Shown: positions 1-7,329 of the stretch, piece by piece | How positions within the stretch are numbered: the stretch's first letter is position 1 | Layout of the letters: each line of letters begins with the position of its first letter | Assembly: GCF_002019855.1 (NCBI RefSeq) | Contig: NZ_CM007717.1 | Coordinates: forward strand, 4,612,657-4,676,656 | Length of the DNA: 64,000 bases | Reading direction: 5' to 3' | Source of the DNA: Streptomyces antibioticus | GTDB lineage: Bacteria > Actinomycetota > Actinomycetes > Streptomycetales > Streptomycetaceae | The notes under the pieces: generated by a model | The model's input: only the letters and a program-made list of their open reading frames with translations | Database searches by the model: none | What the model was told of the DNA's origin: nothing | Made by a program: the position numbers and the translations under genes

Positions 1-414
1 TCGGGCGGCCTCCTGGGCGGACCCATCGTCGGGACCGGCGGCACCTCGGGCAACGTCGCCGGCAACACGTCCGGGAACACCGCGGGCAACACCGCCGGGA
101 ACACGACCTCCGGCAACACCGCGGGCAACACGGCCGGCAACGCCACCCTCGGCAACACCTCCGGCGGCAACGGTGGCGGACACGACCACGCGCCCGGCCG
201 ACCCGCCCACGGCGTCAAGCCCGGCAAGCCCGGAAAGCCGCACCACGGCGGCAAGCCCGACCTCGGCCCGCACATCCACCCGGGCAAGCACGACCAGGGC
301 AAGCCCGGCCACGGCAAGCCCGATCACGGCAAGCAGCCCGACAAGGACTACGGCTACGGCGACCTGCCCAAGGGCTACGGCGGCGACAGCCACGCCAAGG
401 GCCACAACGGCTAG
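1..414 (+). CDS. C-terminal part of a Gly/Asn-repeat, His/Lys-rich protein (5' truncated)
   Basis: Only the last 137 codons are in the window; the frame is open from base 1 to the TAG at 412-414. The visible part begins with about 11 imperfect GNT(A/S) units (GNTAG, GNTSG, NTTSG) over residues 15-60. It then changes to HGKPGKP/HGGKPD-type repeats rich in Gly, His, Lys and Pro, and ends in a Tyr/Gly-rich tail. There is no Cys and no hydrophobic stretch in this part. The composition suggests an extended, probably exported or surface-linked region, but the N-terminus that would show a signal peptide lies outside the window. It sits 119 bp upstream of an SdpA/SdpB-like membrane pair on the same strand, so it may be the substrate or cargo of that pair; this is inference. 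No family recognised. Confidence 0.7.
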   Translation, partial: SGGLLGGPIVGTGGTSGNVAGNTSGNTAGNTAGNTTSGNTAGNTAGNATLGNTSGGNGGGHDHAPGRPAHGVKPGKPGKPHHGGKPDLGPHIHPGKHDQGKPGHGKPDHGKQPDKDYGYGDLPKGYGGDSHAKGHNG

Positions 415-533
415 ACAGCGCACCGCGGCCAGTCCGCTCACCGGATGACGGCGCGCGGCGGAATCCTCACCGAGTCCGCCCCGCGCCGTCGGCGGTCGCC
501 GACGGCAGTCGTACGAGAAAGACAGGTAGGCGG

Positions 534-1241
534 GTGTCGAGCGCAATCGACTCAGTGGACGTCGGCGTGGAGACCGGCACAGATGCCGGCGCGGATGTCG
601 GCACGGACGGGAAGGTGCGAAGAAGCGCCCGTGCGGGGAGATCCGGGCTGCGGGCCACCGCGATTCTGTTCCCGATCCTGTGCCTGGCGATGGCCCTGGT
701 CCATGTGTTTCTGCTGTTTCTTCACGTGGCACCGGCCAATACCGTCTCCAAGCGATACAGCCCCCTGATCAACGCATGGGTGTATCCCCTTTTCGAACAG
801 AATTGGCGGCTTTTCGCCCCCGATCCCGAATCCGTCAACCGGCAGATTCTGGTGAGAACCGCGCACACCGGCTCCGACGGATCGACGCGGGTGAGTTCCT
901 GGTTCGACCTGACCGCCGTGGACACGGCGGCGGTCGAGCACCAGCCGTTCCCGAGCCACACGGCGCAGAACATGCTGCGGCGCGCCTGGGCCGGATACGT
1001 CGAATCGCACGGCGGCGACGACACGGCGCACACGGAACGCGCCCGGATGATGCGGACGTACCTGAGCAACATCGCCGCGGACCGCGTCGCCGCCCACACC
1101 GGCGACCCCTTCGAGTTCATCCAGCTCCGCGTCGTCACCCTGCCCATCGCCGCGTCCGGCTCCGCCGCCGGAGATCGCTCGCGGACGCCCGTCGAGAACC
1201 GGCGTCTGCCCTGGTGGAAGGTGTCCGGCCATGCACAGTGA
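534..1241 (+). CDS. SdpA-like / DUF5819 family membrane-anchored protein
   Basis: 235 residues from a GTG start. Residues about 1-40 are a polar, Asp/Gly-rich cytoplasmic tail. One transmembrane helix follows (about 42-66, LRATAILFPILCLAMALVHV). The conserved block FEQNWRLFAPDP at about residues 85-96 is the signature I associate with DUF5819 and Bacillus SdpA proteins. In B. subtilis SdpA works with the polytopic SdpB to mature the SdpC toxin. The 11-bp overlap with the HTTM (SdpB-like) gene downstream supports the same pairing here. The ribosome-binding site before the GTG is weak. An exported-peptide maturation role is inferred; no precursor is identified with certainty. Confidence 0.8.
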   Translation: MSSAIDSVDVGVETGTDAGADVGTDGKVRRSARAGRSGLRATAILFPILCLAMALVHVFLLFLHVAPANTVSKRYSPLINAWVYPLFEQNWRLFAPDPESVNRQILVRTAHTGSDGSTRVSSWFDLTAVDTAAVEHQPFPSHTAQNMLRRAWAGYVESHGGDDTAHTERARMMRTYLSNIAADRVAAHTGDPFEFIQLRVVTLPIAASGSAAGDRSRTPVENRRLPWWKVSGHAQ

Positions 1242-2337
1242 GACACGGAGGACCGCGGCCGCAGGCGTCGGCCCGAGGCTCGCCGACCGGATCGCCGCCG
1301 GACGGGACCTCCTGACCGGCCGCCCGGTGTCCCTGTACGGCGCGGCGGTGCTGCGCATCGGCTACGGACTGCTCTACCTGGTCTTCCTGCTGCGCGAGTT
1401 CCCGCACCGCGCCGAGATCTGGGGCCCCGACTCCCCGTGGACGCCGGCCCTGTCCAAGCAACTCTTCGAGCAGACCGGCTGGTTCAGCGTCCTGACCCTG
1501 TCCGACAGCCGCGCCTACTTCGAGCTGTGCTACGCGCTCGCGCTCGTCACCGCCGCGCTGTTCACGCTGGGCTGGCGGACCCGCGTCCTGTCCGTCCTCT
1601 TCGCCGTCATGGTGACCTCGTTCCACGCCCGCGCGATCTTCATGACGGACGGGGGCGACAACCTGGTCCTGCTGATGGCCCTCTACCTCGTCCTCACCGC
1701 GTGCGGCCGCCGCTGGTCCCTGGACGCGCGCCGACACCGGCGGAGGAAGGCGGGGCGCGAGGGTGAGCGTTCGGGCGTACGGACACAACTCCTCGACGCC
1801 CGCACCACCTTGGTCACCGTGCTGCACAACTGCGGCATGCTCGTCATCGCGGCCCAGGTCTGTCTTCTCTACGGTTCCGCCGGCCTGTACAAGGTCCAGG
1901 GCGGTTCCTGGGGCGACGGCACCGCCCTCCACTTCGTCCTGAACCTCGAACTCTTCCGACCCTGGCCGGCGCTCTCCCACTTCGTGGACCAGCACACGCT
2001 CGCGATCGCCGTCGCCGGCTATACGACCGTGCTCCTCCAGGTGGCCTTCCCCTTCGTGCTCTTCGGCAGGCTCAAGTACCCGGTGCTCACCATGCTGTTG
2101 GGTATGCACCTCGGCATCGCGGTGCTCATGGGGCTGCCGCTCTTCTCCGGCGCGATGATCGTCGCGGACGCCGTCTTCCTTCCGGACCGCTTCTACGCGT
2201 CCCTGCCTCGCCTCTGCCGGCGCGTGCTGCGGCGGACGGGCAGGCCACCGGAGGTGCCCGGACCGGCGGCGGGATCCGGAACCGTACCCGCGCAGGGCGG
2301 GCCGGACCGTACCGCGTCCCGGGCCTCGACACCGTGA
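1231..2337 (+). CDS. HTTM domain (SdpB / vitamin K-dependent carboxylase-like) membrane protein
   Basis: 368 residues, ATG start 11 bp inside the upstream SdpA-like gene. The N-terminal half contains LRIGYGLLYLVFLLREF, the HTTM-type opening helix. Several further helices follow (about 102-120, 124-160, 190-215, 255-285, 290-315), with the conserved loop LLYGSAGLYKVQGGSWGDG at about 213-231. HTTM proteins are multi-helix relatives of gamma-glutamyl carboxylase; the SdpB branch acts with SdpA in peptide toxin maturation. The C-terminus (about 330-368) is a variable Pro/Gly/Arg tail. A strong hairpin 9 bp after the stop closes the transcript. The substrate is unknown. Confidence 0.85.
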   Translation: MHSETRRTAAAGVGPRLADRIAAGRDLLTGRPVSLYGAAVLRIGYGLLYLVFLLREFPHRAEIWGPDSPWTPALSKQLFEQTGWFSVLTLSDSRAYFELCYALALVTAALFTLGWRTRVLSVLFAVMVTSFHARAIFMTDGGDNLVLLMALYLVLTACGRRWSLDARRHRRRKAGREGERSGVRTQLLDARTTLVTVLHNCGMLVIAAQVCLLYGSAGLYKVQGGSWGDGTALHFVLNLELFRPWPALSHFVDQHTLAIAVAGYTTVLLQVAFPFVLFGRLKYPVLTMLLGMHLGIAVLMGLPLFSGAMIVADAVFLPDRFYASLPRLCRRVLRRTGRPPEVPGPAAGSGTVPAQGGPDRTASRASTP

Positions 2338-2345
2338 ACGACGTA

Positions 2346-2381
2346 AAGGGCCCCGGTTCCTGAAGAGGAACCGGGGCCCTT
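2346..2381 (+). terminator. Perfect 16-bp hairpin terminator after the SdpB-like gene
   Basis: Two 16-base arms (2346-2361 and 2366-2381) pair perfectly around a GAAG loop, followed by a short pyrimidine run. It lies between convergent genes, so it can serve both the HTTM gene and the Yip1 gene. Confidence 0.85.
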
Positions 2382-2412
2382 CCCGTCGTATGCCTGTAAG
2401 CCCTCTACGCCT

Positions 2413-3381
2413 CTAGAACGTGCCCAGCTTCACGATCGACAGCAGCGCGATGAGCTGGATCGCCGACGCGCCCAGGGCCTTCGGCCAGGGGAGGTCGTGG
2501 GAGCGGCGGACCATGAGGGTCAGCAGGGCGCCCGCGGCCACCCAGGTGGCCCAGCCGAGGAGTTGGACGAAGGACGCGTCGCCGCCGAAGAACATCGCGA
2601 CGATCAGACGCGGGGCGTCCGTGAGCGACGTGATCAGCATGGAGAGGCCGACCGTCGGCTGCCAGGCGCCGTTGCCGCCGAGCTGGCGGGCCAGGCTGTG
2701 GGTGACCACGCCCAGGACGAAGAACGACACCACCATCGCCACGGCCGTCGTCAGGACGATCGGGATGGCGTTGGACAGCGTCGCGTTGATCGCGTCCTCG
2801 CGCGCGGTGTCGAAGCCGAACACCGCGAGCAGGCCGTACAGGAACGTGACGACGAGGGCGGGGCCCCACATCGTGTAGTCGCGCATCTGGAGGAACGTGC
2901 GGTCGGGGGAGGTCACGATCCCCCGCAACAGGTCCTTCCAGTGCAGGCGCGGACCGATGGGTCCGGACGGCTGCGGCGGGCCGTAGGGCGCGTGGTGGTG
3001 GTCGTCGACGGAGAACGCCTGGGTGTGACCCGGGTTGTTCGCCGCGTACGGGTCCGGACCGCCGTGTCCGCCGGGGCCGGGCGGGTAGCCGCCGTCGCCG
3101 AAGTACTCCGGTTCACCGCCCTGGCCGCCCTGGCCGCCGTGGTGTCCGCCATGGCCCCCATGACCGCCGCCGTGTCCGCCGCGGGCCGCCGGCCAGCCGC
3201 CTCCGGCGTTCCCGGACGGTCTGCCGTACGGCGGCTGCGGTGCCTGCGGGTAGCCGTACGACGGCCCCGAAGGCCCGGCCGACGGGCCCTGGGGCGCCTG
3301 CTGCCCGTAGGGAGGGTGTTGCGGTCGCGCTTGCGGGGCGCGGTCGTTCCGTCCGCCGCGTCCGATCCTGAATCCAGCCAC
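2413..3381 (-). CDS. Yip1 family integral membrane protein
   Basis: 322 residues from a GTG at 3381 (protein begins MAGFRIGRGGRND). The first ~145 residues are a disordered Gln/Pro/Tyr/Gly/His-rich region with PYG and GGHGG runs. The C-terminal ~180 residues carry about five hydrophobic helices, beginning after DLLRGIVTSPDRTFLQM, typical of bacterial Yip1-domain proteins. Function is not known; the membrane topology is clear. An in-frame ATG at 3462 would add 27 residues, but it abuts the terminator hairpin of the upstream gene, so I prefer the GTG. The gene faces the SdpB-like gene convergently. Confidence 0.8.
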   Translation of the reverse strand: MAGFRIGRGGRNDRAPQARPQHPPYGQQAPQGPSAGPSGPSYGYPQAPQPPYGRPSGNAGGGWPAARGGHGGGHGGHGGHHGGQGGQGGEPEYFGDGGYPPGPGGHGGPDPYAANNPGHTQAFSVDDHHHAPYGPPQPSGPIGPRLHWKDLLRGIVTSPDRTFLQMRDYTMWGPALVVTFLYGLLAVFGFDTAREDAINATLSNAIPIVLTTAVAMVVSFFVLGVVTHSLARQLGGNGAWQPTVGLSMLITSLTDAPRLIVAMFFGGDASFVQLLGWATWVAAGALLTLMVRRSHDLPWPKALGASAIQLIALLSIVKLGTF

Positions 3382-3469
3382 GTCATCGAACGTACCTGGT
3401 CCCGGAGAGTGACGTGCCGGGCCCGGGCTCCCGGACCCGGCTTTGCGGCCGAGCTGTGACATCCCCTAA

Positions 3470-3488
3470 GGGGTCCCTGAGGGACCCC
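3470..3488 (-). terminator. Short GC-rich hairpin downstream of the Fe-S reductase gene
   Basis: Arms GGGGTCCC and GGGACCCC (3470-3477, 3481-3488) enclose a 3-base loop, 18 bp after the stop of the minus-strand reductase gene and before the Yip1 start. There is no U-tract, as is common for Streptomyces terminators. Confidence 0.5.
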
Positions 3489-3505
3489 CGGGGAACCTCG
3501 ACGCC

Positions 3506-5782
3506 CTACTTCACCGGCTCCGGCTCCGGCGCGTTCTCCGCCTCCGCCGTGCCCGCCGGGGGCTCGTCGTCGACCGGGGTCTTGACGGACTCCAGGAGGA
3601 GCTGGGCGACGTCCACGACCTGGATGGACTCCTTGGCCTTGCCGTCGTTCTTCTTGCCGTTCACGGAGTCCGTGAGCATGACCAGGCAGAACGGGCAGGC
3701 GGTGGAGACGATGTCCGGGTTGAGGGACAGAGCCTCGTCGACGCGCTCGTTGTTGATGCGCTTGCCGATCCGCTCCTCCATCCACATCCGCGCGCCGCCG
3801 GCGCCGCAGCAGAAGCCGCGCTCCTTGTGGCGGTGCATCTCCTGCTGGCGCAGGCCCGGGACGGCGGTCATGATCTCGCGCGGCGGCGTGTAGATCTTGT
3901 TGTGACGGCCCAGGTAGCAGGGGTCGTGGTAGGTGATGATGCCCTCGACCGGGGTGACCGGGATGAGCTTGCCCTCGTCCACCAGGTGCTGGAGAAGCTG
4001 GGTGTGGTGGATGACCTCGTAGTCGCCGCCGAGCTGCGGGTACTCGTTGCCGATCGTGTTGAGGCAGTGCGGGCAGGTCGCGACGATCTTCTTCGCCGAC
4101 TTCGGCTTCTTGGTCGACTCGTCCTCGTCGTCCTCGCCGAAGGCCATGTTCAGCGCGGCCACGTTCTCCATGCCGAGTTCCTGGAACAGGGGCTCGTTGC
4201 CGAGGCGGCGGGCGGAGTCACCGGTGCACTTCTCGTCGCCGCCCATGATCGCGAACTTGACGCCCGCGATGTGGAGCAGCTCGGCGAACGCCTTGGTGGT
4301 CTTCTTGGCCCGGTCCTCCAGGGCACCGGCGCAGCCGACCCAGTACAGGTACTCGACCTCGGACAGGTCCTCGATGTCCTTGCCGACGACCGGCACCTCG
4401 AAGTCGACTTCCTTGAGCCACTCCAGGCGCTGCTTCTTGGCCAGGCCCCAGGGGTTGCCCTTCTTCTCCAGGTTCTTGAGCATCGTGCCCGCCTCGGACG
4501 GGAACGCGGACTCGATCATGACCTGGTAGCGGCGCATGTCGACGATGTGGTCGACGTGCTCGATGTCCACCGGGCACTGCTCGACGCAGGCGCCGCAGGT
4601 GGTGCAGGACCACAGGACGTCCGGGTCGATGACGCCGTTCTCCTCGGCGGTGCCGATGAGGGGGCGCTCGGCCTCGGCCAGGGCGGCGGCGGGAACGTCC
4701 TTGAGCTGCTCCTCGCTCGCCTTCTCCTCGCCCTCCATGGTCTTGCCGCCACCCGCGAGCAGGTAGGGCGCCTTGGCGTGGGCGTGGTCCCGCAGGGACA
4801 TGATCAGCAGCTTGGGGGAGAGCGGCTTGCCGGTGTTCCAGGCGGGGCACTGCGACTGGCAGCGGCCGCACTCGGTGCAGGTGGAGAAGTCCAGCAGGCC
4901 CTTCCAGGAGAACTGCTCGACCTGGGAGACGCCGAAGACGTCGTCGTCACCGGGGTCGGTGAAGTCGATCGGCTTGCCGCCGGAGGTCATCGGCTGGAGG
5001 CCGCCGAGGGCCGTGCCGCCGGTCGCCTCGCGCTTGAACCAGATGTTCGGGAACGCCAGGAAGCGGTGCCAGGCCACGCCCATGTTGGTGTTGAGCGAGA
5101 CCACGATCATCCAGATGAACGAGGTGCTGATCTTCACCATCGCGGTGAGGTAGATCAGGTTCTGGAGCGTGCCGACGCTCAGTCCCTTGAAGGCCAGGAC
5201 CAGCGGGTACGAGGCGAAGTACGCGGCCTCGTAGTGCTCTACGTGGTGGATCGCGCCCTCGAGGCCGCGCAGCGCGTAGATGGCGAGGCCGATGGTGAGG
5301 ATGACGTACTCGACGAAGTACGCCTGGCCGGCCTTGGAGCCCGCGAAGCGGGACTTGCGGCCCGGACGGCTCGGCAGGTTCAGCAGGCGGATCGCGATGA
5401 GGACGGCGATGCCGAGGATCGTCATCACGCCGATGAACTCGATGTACAGCTCGAACGGCAGGAAGCCGCCGATCACCGGAAGCGTCCAGTCGGCCTGGAA
5501 GAGCTGGCCGAACGCCTGCGCCAGGGTCGGCGGCAGGGTCAGGAAGCCGACCGCGACGAACCAGTGGGCGAAGCCCACGATGCCCCAGCGGTTCATCCGG
5601 GTGTGGCCGAGGAACTCCCGTACCAGGGTCACACTGCGCGCGTAGGGGTTGTCCGTACGGGCGCCCGCCGGAACCGGCTGGCCCAGTTTGAAGTACCGGA
5701 CGAACTGACCGATGGCGCGTGCGAGCAGCGCGACGCCGACCACGGTCAGGACCAGCGACACGATGATCGCGGCGAGTTGCAT
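3506..5782 (-). CDS. Membrane heterodisulfide reductase-related Fe-S oxidoreductase (CCG domains)
   Basis: 758 residues. The N-terminal ~240 residues are a membrane domain resembling the cytochrome b/NarI-like gamma unit, with about five helices and His residues suited to heme. Two ferredoxin-type cluster motifs follow: CTECGRCQSQCP at about 301 and CTTCGACVEQCP at about 395. The C-terminal half has two CCG-type domains, seen as WVGCAGALED and GGDEKCTGDSARRLGN, then CPHC, HDPCYLGRHN, CCGAGGARMW and CPFCLVMLTD. This order matches the HdrD/GlpC-like fused reductases of actinobacteria thought to pass electrons between a soluble donor (possibly electron-transfer flavoprotein) and the quinone pool. 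The tail is acidic and Pro-rich. It is transcribed alone. The donor is inference. Confidence 0.88.
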   Translation of the reverse strand: MQLAAIIVSLVLTVVGVALLARAIGQFVRYFKLGQPVPAGARTDNPYARSVTLVREFLGHTRMNRWGIVGFAHWFVAVGFLTLPPTLAQAFGQLFQADWTLPVIGGFLPFELYIEFIGVMTILGIAVLIAIRLLNLPSRPGRKSRFAGSKAGQAYFVEYVILTIGLAIYALRGLEGAIHHVEHYEAAYFASYPLVLAFKGLSVGTLQNLIYLTAMVKISTSFIWMIVVSLNTNMGVAWHRFLAFPNIWFKREATGGTALGGLQPMTSGGKPIDFTDPGDDDVFGVSQVEQFSWKGLLDFSTCTECGRCQSQCPAWNTGKPLSPKLLIMSLRDHAHAKAPYLLAGGGKTMEGEEKASEEQLKDVPAAALAEAERPLIGTAEENGVIDPDVLWSCTTCGACVEQCPVDIEHVDHIVDMRRYQVMIESAFPSEAGTMLKNLEKKGNPWGLAKKQRLEWLKEVDFEVPVVGKDIEDLSEVEYLYWVGCAGALEDRAKKTTKAFAELLHIAGVKFAIMGGDEKCTGDSARRLGNEPLFQELGMENVAALNMAFGEDDEDESTKKPKSAKKIVATCPHCLNTIGNEYPQLGGDYEVIHHTQLLQHLVDEGKLIPVTPVEGIITYHDPCYLGRHNKIYTPPREIMTAVPGLRQQEMHRHKERGFCCGAGGARMWMEERIGKRINNERVDEALSLNPDIVSTACPFCLVMLTDSVNGKKNDGKAKESIQVVDVAQLLLESVKTPVDDEPPAGTAEAENAPEPEPVK

Positions 5783-5811
5783 GAGGGGGCTCCTCGGGCC
5801 TGCGAGGGAAA

Positions 5812-5825
5812 TTACTAAGCGGTAA
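5812..5825. promoter_or_regulatory. TTAC-N6-GTAA inverted repeat upstream of the Fe-S reductase
   Basis: An AT-rich dyad, TTACTAAGCGGTAA, lies about 30 bp upstream of the reductase start, where its promoter should be. The form resembles operators of TetR-type regulators of acyl-CoA metabolism in actinobacteria. This fits a reductase linked to fatty-acid oxidation, but no regulator gene is adjacent. Tentative. Confidence 0.35.
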
Positions 5826-5986
5826 CTTATGCAGTCCGTCTGAGACTACCCCCAACCCGCGTCGCACTGTAGCGGGCCATGGGGTGATCTGAATCGCTGA
5901 GGGTCACCTCAGTTCGCATGGGTGCCGACGCGGTCACCGTAGCGGTCAAAGGGGTATCAGGCGGGCACGATCTCTTCGTGTTATTC

Positions 5987-6001
5987 GTACCAAATTGGTA
6001 C
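5987..6001. promoter_or_regulatory. Perfect 15-bp palindrome GTACCAAATTGGTAC
   Basis: Seven-base arms GTACCAA/TTGGTAC flank a central A, 22-36 bp upstream of the MraY-like gene start, in one of the few AT-rich spots of the window. A perfect palindrome here looks like an operator overlapping the promoter; the cognate regulator is not evident. Confidence 0.45.
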
Positions 6002-6022
6002 ATTTATGACTAATTTATATCC

Positions 6023-7234
6023 GTGCTCTACGGGATCGCCGCCGCCACCACCGCCCTGCTCCTCGCCGCCGTCCTCGCCGCGCTGCTGCGTCCGCCCGCC
6101 CTGCGTCTCGGGCTCGTCGACCGGCGCCGGCGGCAGCGCCGCGTACCGCTGTCCGGGGGTGTCGCCGTGGTGGTCACCACCTGTCTGGTCGCGGGCGCCG
6201 GGGACTGGTCCGGCATCGCCCCGCTCGGCCCGGACATCGGCGCCCTGGTGCTGGCCGCCGCGGCCGTCGCCGCGCTCGGGCTGATCGCGGACCTGTGGCG
6301 GCTCAGGACCCGGCTCCTGGTCCTCGGTACGGCCGTGGCGGCGGCCTTCGTCGTGCCGTACGGCGACACCGGCGCCTGGGCGGGGGCGGTGGCCGTCGCC
6401 TGGATCACCTTCGTCGCGCTCGCCTTCCGGGCCCTGGACCACGCGGACGGCGTGGCCGGCACGGTCGGCGTGGTCACCGCGTTCGGGGTGGCCGCGTGCG
6501 CGGCGTTCGAGGTCCTGGACGGTCTCGCGGTGCTGCTCAGTGTGCTCGCCGCCGCGCTGACCGGCTTCCTCATGCACAACTGGCCCCCCGCGCGCGTGGC
6601 GCTCGGCGGCTGCGGATCGCTGTTCGCCGGGTTTCTGCTCGCCTCGGCGGCCGTGACCGCCCGCGCGGGCTACGAGGAGGCCGTCGGGGCGGGCGTGCTG
6701 TTCGCGCTCACCGCGGTGGCCGGCGCCGACGCCGTCCTGGTCGTGGTGGCGCGGCGGCTGGCCGGACGGCCCCTGCTGCGCGGCGGCCCGGACCATCTCG
6801 CCCACCGGCTGCGGCGGCTCGGGATCACCCCGCAGGGGGCGACCGTGCTGCTCGGCGCGGCGGCCTTCTCGGCGGTGCTCGTCGGGACGCTGGTGCACAG
6901 CGGCTGGGCCGGGCCGTACGCCGTGTGGTGGGTGGCGGGCGGGGCGCTGGCCGCCGTCCTGGGCCTGCTGCGTGTCCCGGCGCGGAAGGCGCCCCGCGCG
7001 CGGGGCGGTGGTGAGGCGGCGTCCGAGGCGCCGGCACACACGCGTGCCCGTGAAAAGGAGACCGCACACACGCGTGCCCGCAAGAACCCACGTACTCACC
7101 CCCGCAGGGCGCCCCTCTTCGCCCCGCGCCGTCAATCCGAGTCCGCCGTACGGCTCCCCGAATCGAGTGACAGTCGTCATGGACAGCGGATGTCTCCGCA
7201 GGTCAGCGCCTCCTTGCGTGTAAGGAACGGATAA
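6023..7234 (+). CDS. MraY/WecA-like polyprenyl-phosphate sugar-1-phosphate transferase homologue with altered active site
   Basis: 403 residues from a GTG. About ten hydrophobic helices and family landmarks are visible in order: LGLIADLWRL (about 90), ALDHADGVAG (about 140), GGCGSLFAGF (about 195) and PDHLAHRLRRLG (about 255). Canonical members read DD, NxxDGxDG, GDxGS and HxxHH at these places. Here the first Asp of DD, the Asn/second Asp of the DG motif and the Asp of GDxGS are replaced by Ala, Asp/Ala and Gly. The protein keeps the fold but may lack transferase activity. The last ~70 residues are Arg-rich with a THTRAR repeat and run almost to the dnaK promoter. No Shine-Dalgarno sequence precedes the GTG. 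No sugar-polymer genes are adjacent. Confidence 0.75.
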   Translation: MLYGIAAATTALLLAAVLAALLRPPALRLGLVDRRRRQRRVPLSGGVAVVVTTCLVAGAGDWSGIAPLGPDIGALVLAAAAVAALGLIADLWRLRTRLLVLGTAVAAAFVVPYGDTGAWAGAVAVAWITFVALAFRALDHADGVAGTVGVVTAFGVAACAAFEVLDGLAVLLSVLAAALTGFLMHNWPPARVALGGCGSLFAGFLLASAAVTARAGYEEAVGAGVLFALTAVAGADAVLVVVARRLAGRPLLRGGPDHLAHRLRRLGITPQGATVLLGAAAFSAVLVGTLVHSGWAGPYAVWWVAGGALAAVLGLLRVPARKAPRARGGGEAASEAPAHTRAREKETAHTRARKNPRTHPRRAPLFAPRRQSESAVRLPESSDSRHGQRMSPQVSASLRVRNG

Positions 7235-7236
7235 GA

Positions 7237-7257
7237 GTTGAGTGCGTGCGACTCAGG
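7237..7257. promoter_or_regulatory. HAIR operator (upstream, imperfect) for HspR
   Basis: GTTGAGT, seven bases, ACTCAGG: two mismatches to the HspR-associated inverted repeat CTTGAGT-N7-ACTCAAG. It lies 93 bp upstream of dnaK, just after the end of the MraY-like gene. Confidence 0.75.
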
Positions 7258-7288
7258 TCTGTTGACCGGGCGGGAGCCGTCGTGCACA

Positions 7289-7309
7289 CTTGAGTCCGTT
7301 CCACTCAAG
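7289..7309. promoter_or_regulatory. HAIR operator (perfect consensus) for HspR
   Basis: CTTGAGT-N7-ACTCAAG with no mismatch, ending 20 bp before the dnaK start. HspR with DnaK as co-repressor is known to bind this element and silence the dnaK operon in Streptomyces. Confidence 0.95.
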
Positions 7310-7329
7310 TCAGTTGGAGGAAGATCACC

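Noticed and set aside
3381..3462. Longer N-terminus of the Yip1 protein from ATG 3462
   Set aside because: The added region abuts the terminator hairpin of the upstream gene and has a different composition from the rest.
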